Shown here piece by piece: positions 1 through 7,986 of a DNA stretch of 64,000 nt. Position 1 is the first letter of the stretch. Every line of letters starts with the position of its first letter. The position numbers were made by a program, and so were the translations under genes. The stretch comes from Verrucomicrobiia bacterium (GTDB lineage: Bacteria > Verrucomicrobiota > Verrucomicrobiia > Palsa-1439): contig DATLVI010000015.1 of NCBI GenBank assembly GCA_035577545.1, positions 1 to 64,000 on the forward strand. Reading direction: 5' to 3'. The notes beneath the pieces are model-generated. The model was not told the DNA's origin and did no database searches. It saw only the letters and a program-made list of their open reading frames with translations.

Positions 1-1
1 C

Positions 2-2326
2 TTCTACGGCTACGATTCCATGTTTCGTCTGACTAGTCGGAAAGACCAACTAGGCAAAATCGAGACGGTCGCGTATGACAATAACGGCAATCTGACAAAC
101 CACGTAGATCGTCGTGGCCTCACGGATTTGTTTAAGTACAACTCGTTGAGCTTTCCTACGGGAGTTGTTTACGGGACGCAAAGCAACGTGCGCTATCTGT
201 ACGACAAGGTCAATCGGGTGACGAATGTGGTGGATTCGGTTGCTGGCAGCACCAGATTCTTCTTCGATAAACTGGATCGAGTCACGAACGTGGTCGACGT
301 TAACGGGACGATAAGCTACGGATACAACGACATTGGCCTACGGACCAACATGACCGTAGCCGGGGAGAACACGGTCTTCTATAAGTACGACAATGGGAAT
401 CGCCTGACGAATGTGACCCAGGGCACATTCACTAGTTCTCTCTTCTATGATGATCTCGGGCGACGCACGAAACTGGTTCTGCCGAACGGCATGAACGTGC
501 TGTATTCCTACGACACCCTTTCGCGCCTCACGAATATCACGTATCAAGGGGCCGCTACCAACAGGGTCGATTACGCATACGATCAAAACGGCAATCGGAG
601 GGCGCGTGCCTCCGCGCTGAGCGTGTACATTCTCCCTGCAGCCGTCACCAACTCCAGCTACGACTTTGCCAATCGGCAACTGACTTTTAGTTCCTACGCT
701 CTGCAATATGATGCCGACGGCAATCTGACCAATCTGATCAATGGCGCGACGACCAACAATTTGATGTGGAACGCGCGCGGTCAATTGACCAATATTACCG
801 GGGGTGTGACGGCAAACTTTGTCTACGATGGTTTGGGTCGTCGCATCACGCGGACGGTTGGCGGGCTGACCGAGAAGTATGTGTACGATGGTTCGGATGT
901 AATCCAGCAATTGGACGGAAGCGGGACTGTGGCTGCCGACTACTTCCGTAGTCCGGGTTTGGATGAACCATGGCAAAGGATTGACGTCACGCCGGGTACT
1001 GGTCACGGCACAACCACCACTAACCGTATCTATCTCGCCGAGGGCATCGGGAGCGTTCTGGCACTGACCGACACCAATCAGGCGCTTCAGACGCAGTACG
1101 CGTACGAACCGTTCGGGGCGACCACCACGACGGGATCCAGTAACAAGAACAGCTACCAGTTCACCGCCCGCGAGGACGACGGCACCGGCTTTTATTGCTA
1201 TCGAACGCGGTACTACAGCCCGGCGCTGGGCCGGTTAATCAGCGAGGATCCGGCGGGCGGGGATGACAATCTGTACGCGTACTGCGGGAACAATCCGATC
1301 AATGCCATCGACCCGTTGGGGCTGACGTGGATAGACTTGACTCCGGACGAATGGGACGTCGCCCGATTCGTAGGTGGTGGGATCGTCGGTGCGTCGGAAA
1401 GGTATTTGAATATTCTCACCCTCGGTCTGTACGGTTGGGCCGCCCGCCACAGCGGAGGGTGCTACAATACCGGGGGCTTCAATGCACCCTTTTCTGCAGG
1501 CTATCAGTTGGGAAGTCTGTGGGTAAATACGGCGGTCATTACGTATGCCCTTGTCGAAAGCGGCGTGGGCGCGGTGGACGGGGCAGGAGCAATCCCGAAC
1601 GGAGGCATGTGCTTCGCGGCCGGCACAAAGGTTGCAACGCCGCAAGGTGAGAAAAACATCGAGGATATCGAGATTGGTGAGACAGTTTATGCTTACGACC
1701 TTGAGACAAGGGAAACCGTCGAGCGCAAGGTCACCGACACGCCGCGTAACTTCACCTACTATTGGGTTGAGGTGCGGGTTGGCAACGAAACGATTGAGGC
1801 GACACGGCATCACCTATTTTGGGTTGAAAATGAAGAGCGGTGGGTCGAAGCAGTAAACTTGCAAGGCGGTATGTCTGTCCGGTTCCTTGATGGGAAAATC
1901 GAGACGATTTCGGCGGTCTTTCTCTACGAACTTCAGCAGTCCGAAACCACATACAATCTTGTTGTGGAGGGCGTCCATGATTTCTTCGTTGGGAAAAATA
2001 GTGTACTAGTTCACAATGGTTACCCCGAGTCACCGATGTATCCTCCGCCAACTCCCGTGGGAGGGAATTTCCAGTTTAATTTTGATACATCGCTTAATTA
2101 TGCAAATTCTCGGAGAGCAGGTGTTAATAGGGCGATTAGCGGAGGCTACGTCGATCCAGACGACGGACCCTTCCACCACATTAACAGTGTTGATGAGTAT
2201 CCCAATTTGGCTGCCGAGCCGTCAAACATCGAAGGGCAAGGTTCGCTACTAAATCATCTTGACACACACGATGGCAACTGGCGAAATCCCACGTCGGGAC
2301 CTTTGAACTCAGAACCAGGATGCTAA
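2..2326 (+). CDS. RHS/YD-repeat polymorphic toxin with Hint domain and HNH-like toxin tip (5' partial)
   Basis: The reading frame is open from base 2, so the gene starts before the window. Counting from the first ATG at 20, residues 1-390 are YD repeats (motifs such as YDNNGNLTN, FVYDGLGRR). The RHS core signature follows at about 398-436 (RYYSPALGRLISEDPAGG, NLYAYCGNNP, IDPLGL). A Hint autoprotease-like domain spans about 530-668: catalytic-type Cys in CFAAGTKV, TRHHLFWV in the middle, and a closing SVLVHN. The last 100 residues contain FHHINSVDEYPNL and HLDTHDGNWRNPTSG, an arrangement of His and Asn typical of HNH-like nuclease toxins. RHS cores form a shell around a toxin that is released on contact with competitors. 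Nuclease activity is inferred from motifs only. The tip is visibly more AT-rich than the core. Confidence 0.9.
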   Translation, partial: FYGYDSMFRLTSRKDQLGKIETVAYDNNGNLTNHVDRRGLTDLFKYNSLSFPTGVVYGTQSNVRYLYDKVNRVTNVVDSVAGSTRFFFDKLDRVTNVVDVNGTISYGYNDIGLRTNMTVAGENTVFYKYDNGNRLTNVTQGTFTSSLFYDDLGRRTKLVLPNGMNVLYSYDTLSRLTNITYQGAATNRVDYAYDQNGNRRARASALSVYILPAAVTNSSYDFANRQLTFSSYALQYDADGNLTNLINGATTNNLMWNARGQLTNITGGVTANFVYDGLGRRITRTVGGLTEKYVYDGSDVIQQLDGSGTVAADYFRSPGLDEPWQRIDVTPGTGHGTTTTNRIYLAEGIGSVLALTDTNQALQTQYAYEPFGATTTTGSSNKNSYQFTAREDDGTGFYCYRTRYYSPALGRLISEDPAGGDDNLYAYCGNNPINAIDPLGLTWIDLTPDEWDVARFVGGGIVGASERYLNILTLGLYGWAARHSGGCYNTGGFNAPFSAGYQLGSLWVNTAVITYALVESGVGAVDGAGAIPNGGMCFAAGTKVATPQGEKNIEDIEIGETVYAYDLETRETVERKVTDTPRNFTYYWVEVRVGNETIEATRHHLFWVENEERWVEAVNLQGGMSVRFLDGKIETISAVFLYELQQSETTYNLVVEGVHDFFVGKNSVLVHNGYPESPMYPPPTPVGGNFQFNFDTSLNYANSRRAGVNRAISGGYVDPDDGPFHHINSVDEYPNLAAEPSNIEGQGSLLNHLDTHDGNWRNPTSGPLNSEPGC

Positions 2327-2330
2327 GATT

Positions 2331-2828
2331 GTGCCGGGCAGTTTTTCATTGGAAGAATGGTTGTCAGAACGGAGTCGGCAAATCATCCGCGGCCGCCGGG
2401 AGATCGTTTTTGAACATCCTGGCAGAGGCAAGAGCTTGTTGCTGTTGCGTTCGTCCGGCACCAGCGTTCGTTGGGCTGAGAATGCGTCCGTCCTAAAGTC
2501 CATCTATAGTGAATGTGACGGTGGGTTCATAGGTGGTGGATACCTGCTTATCGGCACGCCTGCGAAGCAAAGCGTTGCAACATCTGCCGGAGTCACTATA
2601 CCCACAATCGATCAAATACGCTCTGTTTCGGAACAGCAAGGTCTTGTTTTTTGCCCAAATGAAATCCCTTTCATGACTATCGGGTATATGTTTGTCTATA
2701 CAATTTCTGAGGGTGAAAAACTGCTCTGTCACGATAGAGACTTTCACACTGTCAGAGACAGTGAGAGTATACGTGAAGTTTTGGAGAATTGGTGGTCGAT
2801 AAAACTGGCTGATGAAAACAACAGCTAA
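2331..2828 (+). CDS. Probable immunity protein for the RHS toxin
   Basis: 165 residues, beginning at a GTG four bases after the toxin stop codon. No family is recognised. There is no signal peptide or membrane segment, so it is probably cytoplasmic, where a neutraliser of a nuclease would act. Visible features are a basic N-terminus (SERSRQIIRGRR), a glycine-rich centre (GGFIGGGYLLIG) and an acidic C-terminus. The immunity call rests on position, size and the shared low GC of this gene and the toxin tip, not on similarity. A start inside the toxin gene is excluded by frame. Confidence 0.6.
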   Translation: MPGSFSLEEWLSERSRQIIRGRREIVFEHPGRGKSLLLLRSSGTSVRWAENASVLKSIYSECDGGFIGGGYLLIGTPAKQSVATSAGVTIPTIDQIRSVSEQQGLVFCPNEIPFMTIGYMFVYTISEGEKLLCHDRDFHTVRDSESIREVLENWWSIKLADENNS

Positions 2829-3210
2829 AATAGGTTAACGACTAAGCGGGTAAGGCGACGATTGTCGCAAATAAGATTTCTGGTTGCAACTTGACGCCAC
2901 TTACAACCTCCAATAAGGATGGGCGGTTTCATCATCCGACTTCGCCTCCGATTGCCACGCGAACGGCAACCATGGTGGCATGATATGCTGAACTCAGTAG
3001 GAAGCGTGATCCGAGCACCTCAAGGCCCGGCTTTCCACACCCGTCTGCCCCATCAACCTCGGGAATTCCGTTGCCGCCACCGAGCGATTCTCAGCGAATA
3101 AGTTGGAGGCGCGAGTGCTGAAATTTCGCAGAATGCCTGATCTGGCTTGAAGCGAACCTGTGACAATGATACAAGGTCTAATGAGAAATCACGCTGATTG
3201 GAGGCGTCCA
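2829..3210. other. Intergenic stretch after the toxin-immunity pair
   Basis: About 380 bases with no convincing gene. One frame between roughly 3048 and 3150 stays open and ends LEARVLKFRRMPDLA before TGA. It could be the tail of a lost gene, but it has no start codon with a ribosome site and no recognisable motif. Confidence 0.4.
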
Positions 3211-4005
3211 ATGAAACGTCTGGGGTTCTTCTTGGCAACCATGTTCACTGCATTCCATCTCTCATCTCCTTGCGACGGTCAGCAGACGAACAAGCTGATG
3301 GACGGAAGGATGGTCATTGGGGAGGTGCGGGATGGCGCGCTGACTGGGCAAGCGACAGTCATCTGGCCGAGTGGAAATGTATTTGTGGGTGAATACAAAG
3401 ATGGCCTGGAAAATGGCTTGGGAACGTTCACGTTCGCGGGCACAAATGGAGGAACGTATGTGGGAATGTACAAGAATGGCAGGTTTGACGGGCAAGGGAC
3501 ATTAACACGGAGGAACAGATCAAAGTACTCCGGTGAATATCAGCATGGAAAGCGAAATGGGCAAGGGACGTATACGTCGCAGACTGGACTGATATATATC
3601 GGGGGGTTCAAGAATGACCTGCCGGATGGACGGGGAACTCTCACGGGTACGAACGGGACAAATCAACATGGCGAATGGCGTGCCGGTCTGCCGTACCGGG
3701 TGGACGGCACGTGGGTAGACGACGATGGCACTAGAGGAGTGGGGACGTGGAGAACTGACGGCACTCAGAGTGGTGGTACAATTACTTGGAAAGACGGACG
3801 GGAATACAAAGGTGACTGGGTGGTCGCGAAGGGCGATAGCGAATCGCCGGACGGCATTGGCACGTACACATGGCCTGACGGCCGTAATTACGTGGGCCAT
3901 TTCCGTGACGGGAAGATGGACGGGACTGGTAAAATGACCCATCCGGACGGCAAACCAGAGGATGGTCTCTGGAAGCAAGGTGAATTCCAAGGAACGTCGA
4001 AGTAG
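3211..4005 (+). CDS. Exported MORN-repeat protein
   Basis: 264 residues. The start is set by GGAGG at 3200-3204, six bases upstream of the ATG; an ATG further upstream lacks a site. Residues 1-24 form a signal peptide (MKRLGFFLATMFTAFHLSS). The rest is a ladder of about ten MORN-type repeats of 20-24 residues (for example YVGMYKNGRFDGQGTLT, YSGEYQHGKRNGQGTYT, YVGHFRDGKMDGTGKMT). MORN repeats form elongated beta sheets used for membrane or protein binding; bacterial examples mostly lack a known role. Gene, export and fold are secure, function is not. Confidence 0.85.
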   Translation: MKRLGFFLATMFTAFHLSSPCDGQQTNKLMDGRMVIGEVRDGALTGQATVIWPSGNVFVGEYKDGLENGLGTFTFAGTNGGTYVGMYKNGRFDGQGTLTRRNRSKYSGEYQHGKRNGQGTYTSQTGLIYIGGFKNDLPDGRGTLTGTNGTNQHGEWRAGLPYRVDGTWVDDDGTRGVGTWRTDGTQSGGTITWKDGREYKGDWVVAKGDSESPDGIGTYTWPDGRNYVGHFRDGKMDGTGKMTHPDGKPEDGLWKQGEFQGTSK

Positions 4006-4142
4006 ATTTCGCAGCCAGCAGACTTTCATCCACCGCCGAGCGTGTTTAAGGCTGGAGGCGTGTATTTTATTAGCCTACACCTCAGTAAAATGGGGCTGCG
4101 AGGTACGCGGATTTGCCGTTGTGCAATACCCAACAGGGCTCC

Positions 4143-4163
4143 TCTCCCCCAAGGGGAGAGGCG
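4143..4163. repeat. Perfect 9-bp hairpin (CCTCTCCCC / GGGGAGAGG)
   Basis: Arms 4143-4151 and 4155-4163 around a CAA loop. No T-run follows. It is one of several short palindromes in the spacers around the orphan antitoxin and resembles REP-like intergenic palindromes. Confidence 0.55.
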
Positions 4164-4256
4164 AGAGTCTTTGCGAGGAGGGAACGCAGGCTAAAGCCGT
4201 GCTCCTACAAGGGCGAAGGTGAGGTTGACGGAATAGCAAGGTGGGCATACTCATCT

Positions 4257-4460
4257 ATGAGTATGAACGGTAAAGAACTAGCCGAGCAGGTCGCGAAGCT
4301 TTCTCCCAAAGAGCGCGAAGCGTTCATTGCTGAATTGCTTACTCACGAGGATATCGCGGAGGAGTTGGGGGACATTCTTCTCGTGAGTGAGCGTCGCGAT
4401 GAGCCGTCCATCCCGTTTGCCGAGGTGGTCGACAGGCTGAAGCGCGATAAGCGTGTATGA
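4257..4460 (+). CDS. Orphan antitoxin-like protein
   Basis: 67 residues, acidic and probably helical (LAEQVAKLSPKEREAFIAEL, then VVDRLKRDKRV). Size and C-terminal ending match the small antitoxins that precede RelE/ParE toxins in many PVC bacteria. Its stop overlaps an ATG (ATGA) that opens a frame encoding only the last residues of a RelE-type toxin, which supports the call. The toxin body is missing, so the gene may now be a free-standing antitoxin or regulator. The ATG at 4257 is preferred over an in-frame upstream start because the longer N-terminus runs through a hairpin repeat. Confidence 0.65.
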   Translation: MSMNGKELAEQVAKLSPKEREAFIAELLTHEDIAEELGDILLVSERRDEPSIPFAEVVDRLKRDKRV

Positions 4461-4516
4461 TCGCGAAAAAGGTGGTTGTGTTGCACATCGGCCATCGGCG
4501 CGAAGTGTATCGGTAA
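4457..4516 (+). pseudogene. Remnant of a RelE/ParE-family toxin (C-terminal 19 residues)
   Basis: The frame starting at the ATG overlapping the antitoxin stop reads MIAKKVVVLHIGHRREVYR and stops at 4516. The ending VxVLxIGHRREVYR is the characteristic final strand and C-terminus of RelE-superfamily mRNA interferases, normally about 85 residues long. Everything before it is gone, so an internal deletion seems to have fused the toxin start to its tail. A functional toxin is not possible. Confidence 0.7.
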
Positions 4517-4530
4517 CGGCAACCCACCCC

Positions 4531-4550
4531 TTCCCCTCCGAGGAGGGGAA
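4531..4550. repeat. Perfect 9-bp hairpin (TTCCCCTCC / GGAGGGGAA)
   Basis: Arms 4531-4539 and 4542-4550 with a GA loop, just downstream of the toxin remnant. There is no T-run, so a terminator role is weak. Probably part of the same intergenic repeat set as the element at 4561. Confidence 0.5.
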
Positions 4551-4560
4551 CTTTTGGAGT

Positions 4561-4583
4561 CGGGGTAGGAATACCCCTCCCAC
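4561..4583. repeat. Dispersed palindromic repeat, copy 1
   Basis: The sequence CGGGGTAGGAATACCCC followed by TCCCAC occurs here and identically (23 of 23 bases) at 6856-6878, flanking the SPFH gene. Its core is an inverted repeat GGGGTA/TACCCC with a GGAA loop. Confidence 0.7.
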
Positions 4584-4675
4584 AGGGCAATAGCGTTATA
4601 AACGGGGGGCTGCATTATACTGGCTGGGGGTTGGGCGCGGTGATAATCTTTCCGCAACTAGGGAAGGAGCGCGAG

Positions 4676-6766
4676 ATGCAGACTCTGATTTACGTGGCGG
4701 CGGTGGTGGTTCTTCTACCGGTGGTGTTCGTGATCCTGGCGTGGTTGTTCGGGGTGCGGTACATCCCGCACAACAAGGTCGGCGTCATCGAGAAGCTGTG
4801 GTCGTCGTCAGGTTCGTTGACGGAAGGGCGGATTGTGGCCCGGCAGGGAGAGGCGGGATTCCAGACGAAACTACTCCGTGGCGGTCTGCATTTCGGGCTT
4901 TTCCCGTGGCAGTACCGCATCCATCGTGAACCGTTGGTGACGGTCGCCGAGGGCAAGATCGCTTACGTGTACGCGCGGGACGGCGCGCCGTTGCCGCCGA
5001 TGCAGACGCTCGGGTCGGTGGTGGAAAGCAATTCATTCCAGGATGCGCCGGCATTTCTGAACAATGGCGGCCAGCGCGGCCGTCAGCGGGCGATCCTGCG
5101 TGAGGGTGTGTACGCGTTGAACCAGGCGTTGTTTGTGGTCATCGCCGAGGACCGCGTGTACAGCGGTCCCATGGGGGACAAGGAAGAGAAAACCTACCAG
5201 GACTGGCAGGCGCAATTGCATAGCCTGCGCGGATTCGACCCGGTGGTGATCGGGTCGGCGGCGACGAGTGCAACACCGGAGCGGGACACGCTGAGCCTGC
5301 TCGGCCCGACCGATACGCTGGGCATTGTGACCGTGCATGACGGCGCACCGATTGCGCACGGCGAGATCATCGCGCCGGAAATCGAGGCAATGGAGAGCGG
5401 GCTGGACCATCATTATTTCCAGGACCCCGAAGCGTTCCTGACGATGGGCGGCAAGCGCGGCAAGCAATTGCAGGTGCTGACGGACGGGACGTTCTTCATC
5501 AATCGATGGTTCGCGACGGTGGAGATCAAGGCCAAGACGTTGATCCCGATTGGATTTGTCGGCGTGGTCGTGTCGTACTACGGCAACAAAGGTTCGGATG
5601 TGACCGGCATCGCGTTTCGGTACGGTGAACAGGTCGAGTCGGGCTCGCGCGGTGTGTGGCGCGGCGCGTTGCCGCCCGGCAAATACGCGCTGAATCCGTA
5701 CGCGTTGAAGGTCGAACCGGTGCCGACGGTGAACTTCGTCTTGCGCTGGATTACCGGGCAGGTGGAGGCGCACCAGTACGACAAGGACCTGACGAGCATC
5801 GAGTTGATCACGGCGGACGGGTATGAGCCGGTGTTGCCGCTGTCGCTGGTGTTGCATATCGATTACGAGAAAGCGCCGAGTGTGGTGCAGCGGTTCGGGG
5901 ACGTGAAGCGGCTCATCAGCCAGACGCTGGACCCGATTTTGACGGCGTACTTCCGCGACGTGGCGCAGTCGTCGAGCATGCTTGATTTGTTGACGCATCG
6001 CGAAGAAATCCAGAAGCGCGCGACCGAGGAACTCGGGAGGCGGTTCAAGGATTACGACATCAACTGCGTCGCGGTGCTCATTGGGCGACCGGAGTCGCAG
6101 GTCGCGGCGGGACAGGTCGATCCGATCGAGCGGCTGTTCGACCAGTTGCGGCAACGGCGGTTGGCCGAGGAACAGAAAGCGACATTCAGCAAGCAGGAGG
6201 AGGCGGCGGCGAGGTTGATGGCGCTCAATGAGGCGCAGGCTGCGGCCGCGAAGCAGACGGAACTGACACAGACGCACATTGATGTCGAGGTGGCCGCGAA
6301 CAAGGGGGAGGCGCAACTTGCCGAGGCGACGCGGTTGGCCAAGCGCGACATCGCGCGGGCGGAAGGCGAATCGCGGTCGAAAGAGTTGCTCGGACGCGGC
6401 GAAGCGGCGCGGATTGCGCAGATCGGATTGTCGGAGGCGGCGGTGTTCCTGCAGAAGATTCGCGCGTACGGCGATTCGCGGTTATTTGCCTTGAACCTCG
6501 TGGCGGAGCAGTTCTCCAAGAGCGCGCAACCAATCGTGCCCGACCGCGTGCTACTCATGGGTGGCGGCAAGGATGGCGAAGGCGCCGGCGATTTGGGCTC
6601 GGTTAATCTGCTCAGCCAGGTCCTTGCGTTGCTCCTGGGTGAAAAGGCGGGGATCGGCATGGCGGAGAATGCGGCGGGCCTGGAGTCCCTGGAGAAGTTC
6701 ACCGAGGAAATCACCAAGCGCGTCAATGAACCGCAGGCGGAAGCCGACAACGGCAAACGCAACTGA
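4676..6766 (+). CDS. SPFH/flotillin-like membrane protein
   Basis: 696 residues. The ATG follows AAGGAG at a good distance. Residues 2-25 are a membrane anchor, leading into a band-7 start (YIPHNKVGVIEKL). The SPFH core runs from about 290 to 490 (GFVGVVVSYYGNKGSD, LISQTLDPILTAYFRDVAQ), followed by an Ala/Glu-rich coiled coil at about 500-600 (AEEQKATFSKQEEAAARL, LAKRDIARAEGESRSKEL) as in flotillins. Such proteins form large oligomeric rings on membrane microdomains. Unusually, residues from about 102 and 222 carry two related copies of a module (DGAP, FQDAPAF or FQDPEAF, then GGQRGRQ or GGKRGKQ). The cellular role is unknown. Confidence 0.85.
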   Translation: MQTLIYVAAVVVLLPVVFVILAWLFGVRYIPHNKVGVIEKLWSSSGSLTEGRIVARQGEAGFQTKLLRGGLHFGLFPWQYRIHREPLVTVAEGKIAYVYARDGAPLPPMQTLGSVVESNSFQDAPAFLNNGGQRGRQRAILREGVYALNQALFVVIAEDRVYSGPMGDKEEKTYQDWQAQLHSLRGFDPVVIGSAATSATPERDTLSLLGPTDTLGIVTVHDGAPIAHGEIIAPEIEAMESGLDHHYFQDPEAFLTMGGKRGKQLQVLTDGTFFINRWFATVEIKAKTLIPIGFVGVVVSYYGNKGSDVTGIAFRYGEQVESGSRGVWRGALPPGKYALNPYALKVEPVPTVNFVLRWITGQVEAHQYDKDLTSIELITADGYEPVLPLSLVLHIDYEKAPSVVQRFGDVKRLISQTLDPILTAYFRDVAQSSSMLDLLTHREEIQKRATEELGRRFKDYDINCVAVLIGRPESQVAAGQVDPIERLFDQLRQRRLAEEQKATFSKQEEAAARLMALNEAQAAAAKQTELTQTHIDVEVAANKGEAQLAEATRLAKRDIARAEGESRSKELLGRGEAARIAQIGLSEAAVFLQKIRAYGDSRLFALNLVAEQFSKSAQPIVPDRVLLMGGGKDGEGAGDLGSVNLLSQVLALLLGEKAGIGMAENAAGLESLEKFTEEITKRVNEPQAEADNGKRN

Positions 6767-6794
6767 GGCGGAGGTCGGAATCAGGATTCGCATG

Positions 6795-6825
6795 GGGCGC
6801 ACGAAAGTGCGCCCTGCGCTTTTTT
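6795..6825 (+). terminator. Rho-independent terminator after the SPFH gene
   Basis: Perfect 8-bp GC-rich stem GGGCGCAC/GTGCGCCC with a GAAA tetraloop (6795-6814), then a six-T run at 6820-6825, located 28 bases after the SPFH stop codon. Confidence 0.75.
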
Positions 6826-6855
6826 GTGGATGGTGGACAAGTCCGCATGACCGGT

Positions 6856-6878
6856 CGGGGTAGGAATACCCCTCCCAC
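6856..6878. repeat. Dispersed palindromic repeat, copy 2
   Basis: Identical over 23 bases to the element at 4561-4583. The two copies bracket the SPFH gene. Confidence 0.7.
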
Positions 6879-6934
6879 GTTGGGAAATAGAACCTACCCT
6901 TTGTTCCCCTCCCAGTAGGAGAACATTGCTGGCT

Positions 6935-7092
6935 TATCGGTAATTGATAATTTTACTGGACAGGGGTGTTCCGAGGGGGTATGATTGGGATCGGTTCTTT
7001 GACAGGCCAGATTCGCAGTAGCCAAGGCTTTGGCGGACGACGGAAACCTTGAAAACACACAAATTACGAAACGAACCCCCCAGTTAAGGTGT
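6935..7092 (+). repeat. Promoter-headed dispersed repeat, copy A
   Basis: Head: an AT-rich tract (TAATTGATAATTTTAC), then TGGACA at 6957-6962, a 17-base gap and TATGAT at 6980-6985, which reads as a sigma-70 type promoter. Middle: GCCAAGGCTTTGGCGGACGA at 7021. Tail: ACGAAACGAACCCCC at 7066-7080. The same order of blocks recurs at 37.5 and 62.9 kb and, without the middle block, at 52.9 kb. There is no coding sequence inside. Transcription is inferred from the motif only. Confidence 0.65.
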
Positions 7093-7169
7093 TGTGACGC
7101 AGGGTAGTAGCAATATGTCACTTATTCGGCCGAACAGATGGCAGGCGAGACCGCCGCCGAACATTCGAG

Positions 7170-7922
7170 TTAGGATTTTTTGCCGTCTTGGAGGCGGCGG
7201 ATTTGGTCGCGGAGTTGGGCGGCTTGTTCGTAGTGTTCGGCGGAGACGGCATCGTGGAGTTGGTGTTCGAGTTTTTCGAGTTCGGTTTGCGGCACGGCCT
7301 TTTCGACCTGGTCGGCGAGGTCGCGGAGGGCGTCGAGGGAGCGCTGGCGCTCGAACTTGAAGGTATCTTCGTCGATTTCCGGCAAGGCCTCGATTTTGTC
7401 GGCGGCGTTTTTAACGATGAGCAGGGCTTTTTCGTGGCAGTTGTCAGCCAGCTCGATCATGGCGGCGGAGATGGCGTTGATGCGAAGGACGTAGGGACGC
7501 CATTGTTCGAGGTAGTTTTTGTCCTCGTAGCGGTTGGCGTGGCGGTGGACGAAATCGAAGAGGGCGAGATTGCGGTCGGTGTCGCGGAGGGTGCGGCGCC
7601 AGTCGTTGATCTGAAAGAGGTGGAGGTAGCGGTAGTAGTAGAGGACGCCTTCGTTGAAGAGCTCGACGCAATCATCGGGGGAAAGTTCGAATGCAGAGTC
7701 GCCGGCATTCTTGGAGCGACCGAGATGGTAGTCGAGGGCGGATTCGGCGCCGTGCGGGCGCAGGCCGTCGGGGCGGCCGTCGATTTCGTATTGTTCGATG
7801 CCGAGGGGAAGGCGGACCTGCATGACCTCGCGGCCGTCGGCGAGAGTGACGACGCGGACGCAGTCATCGGGGTCGTACGCCCACGCATCGAGAAGGGCCT
7901 TGAGGTCTGGGTCGATTGCCAT
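7170..7922 (-). CDS. UvrB/UvrC-motif protein of unknown role
   Basis: 250 residues from the ATG at 7922. The C-terminal 35 residues match the UVR motif (LEKLEHQLHDAVSAEHYEQA, AQLRDQIRRLQ), the helical hairpin used in UvrB-UvrC contact and also found in ClpC/McsA-type proteins. The rest is mostly helical and begins with an acidic region (YDPDDCVRVVTLADGREVMQ). Other nuclease or helicase domains are absent, so this is not UvrB or UvrC. It is last in a minus-strand run behind a stress protein and a TauE exporter, 64 bases after the stress gene. Confidence 0.75.
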   Translation of the reverse strand: MAIDPDLKALLDAWAYDPDDCVRVVTLADGREVMQVRLPLGIEQYEIDGRPDGLRPHGAESALDYHLGRSKNAGDSAFELSPDDCVELFNEGVLYYYRYLHLFQINDWRRTLRDTDRNLALFDFVHRHANRYEDKNYLEQWRPYVLRINAISAAMIELADNCHEKALLIVKNAADKIEALPEIDEDTFKFERQRSLDALRDLADQVEKAVPQTELEKLEHQLHDAVSAEHYEQAAQLRDQIRRLQDGKKS

Positions 7923-7986
7923 CGCTTGCCTAGAGTAACATTGCCAGCGAATGCGGGACTTGGCAACTGCGGAAGGCGAAAAAGCG

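Noticed and set aside
3048-3150. Open frame ending LEARVLKFRRMPDLA as a gene tail
   Set aside because: Too short, no start signal and no recognised motif; kept only as a note on the spacer.
5033-6316. Long minus-strand open frame opposite the SPFH gene (427 codons)
   Set aside because: Arg/His/Leu-rich translation without motifs; it is a GC-rich shadow of the SPFH gene, whose motifs and ribosome site are clear.
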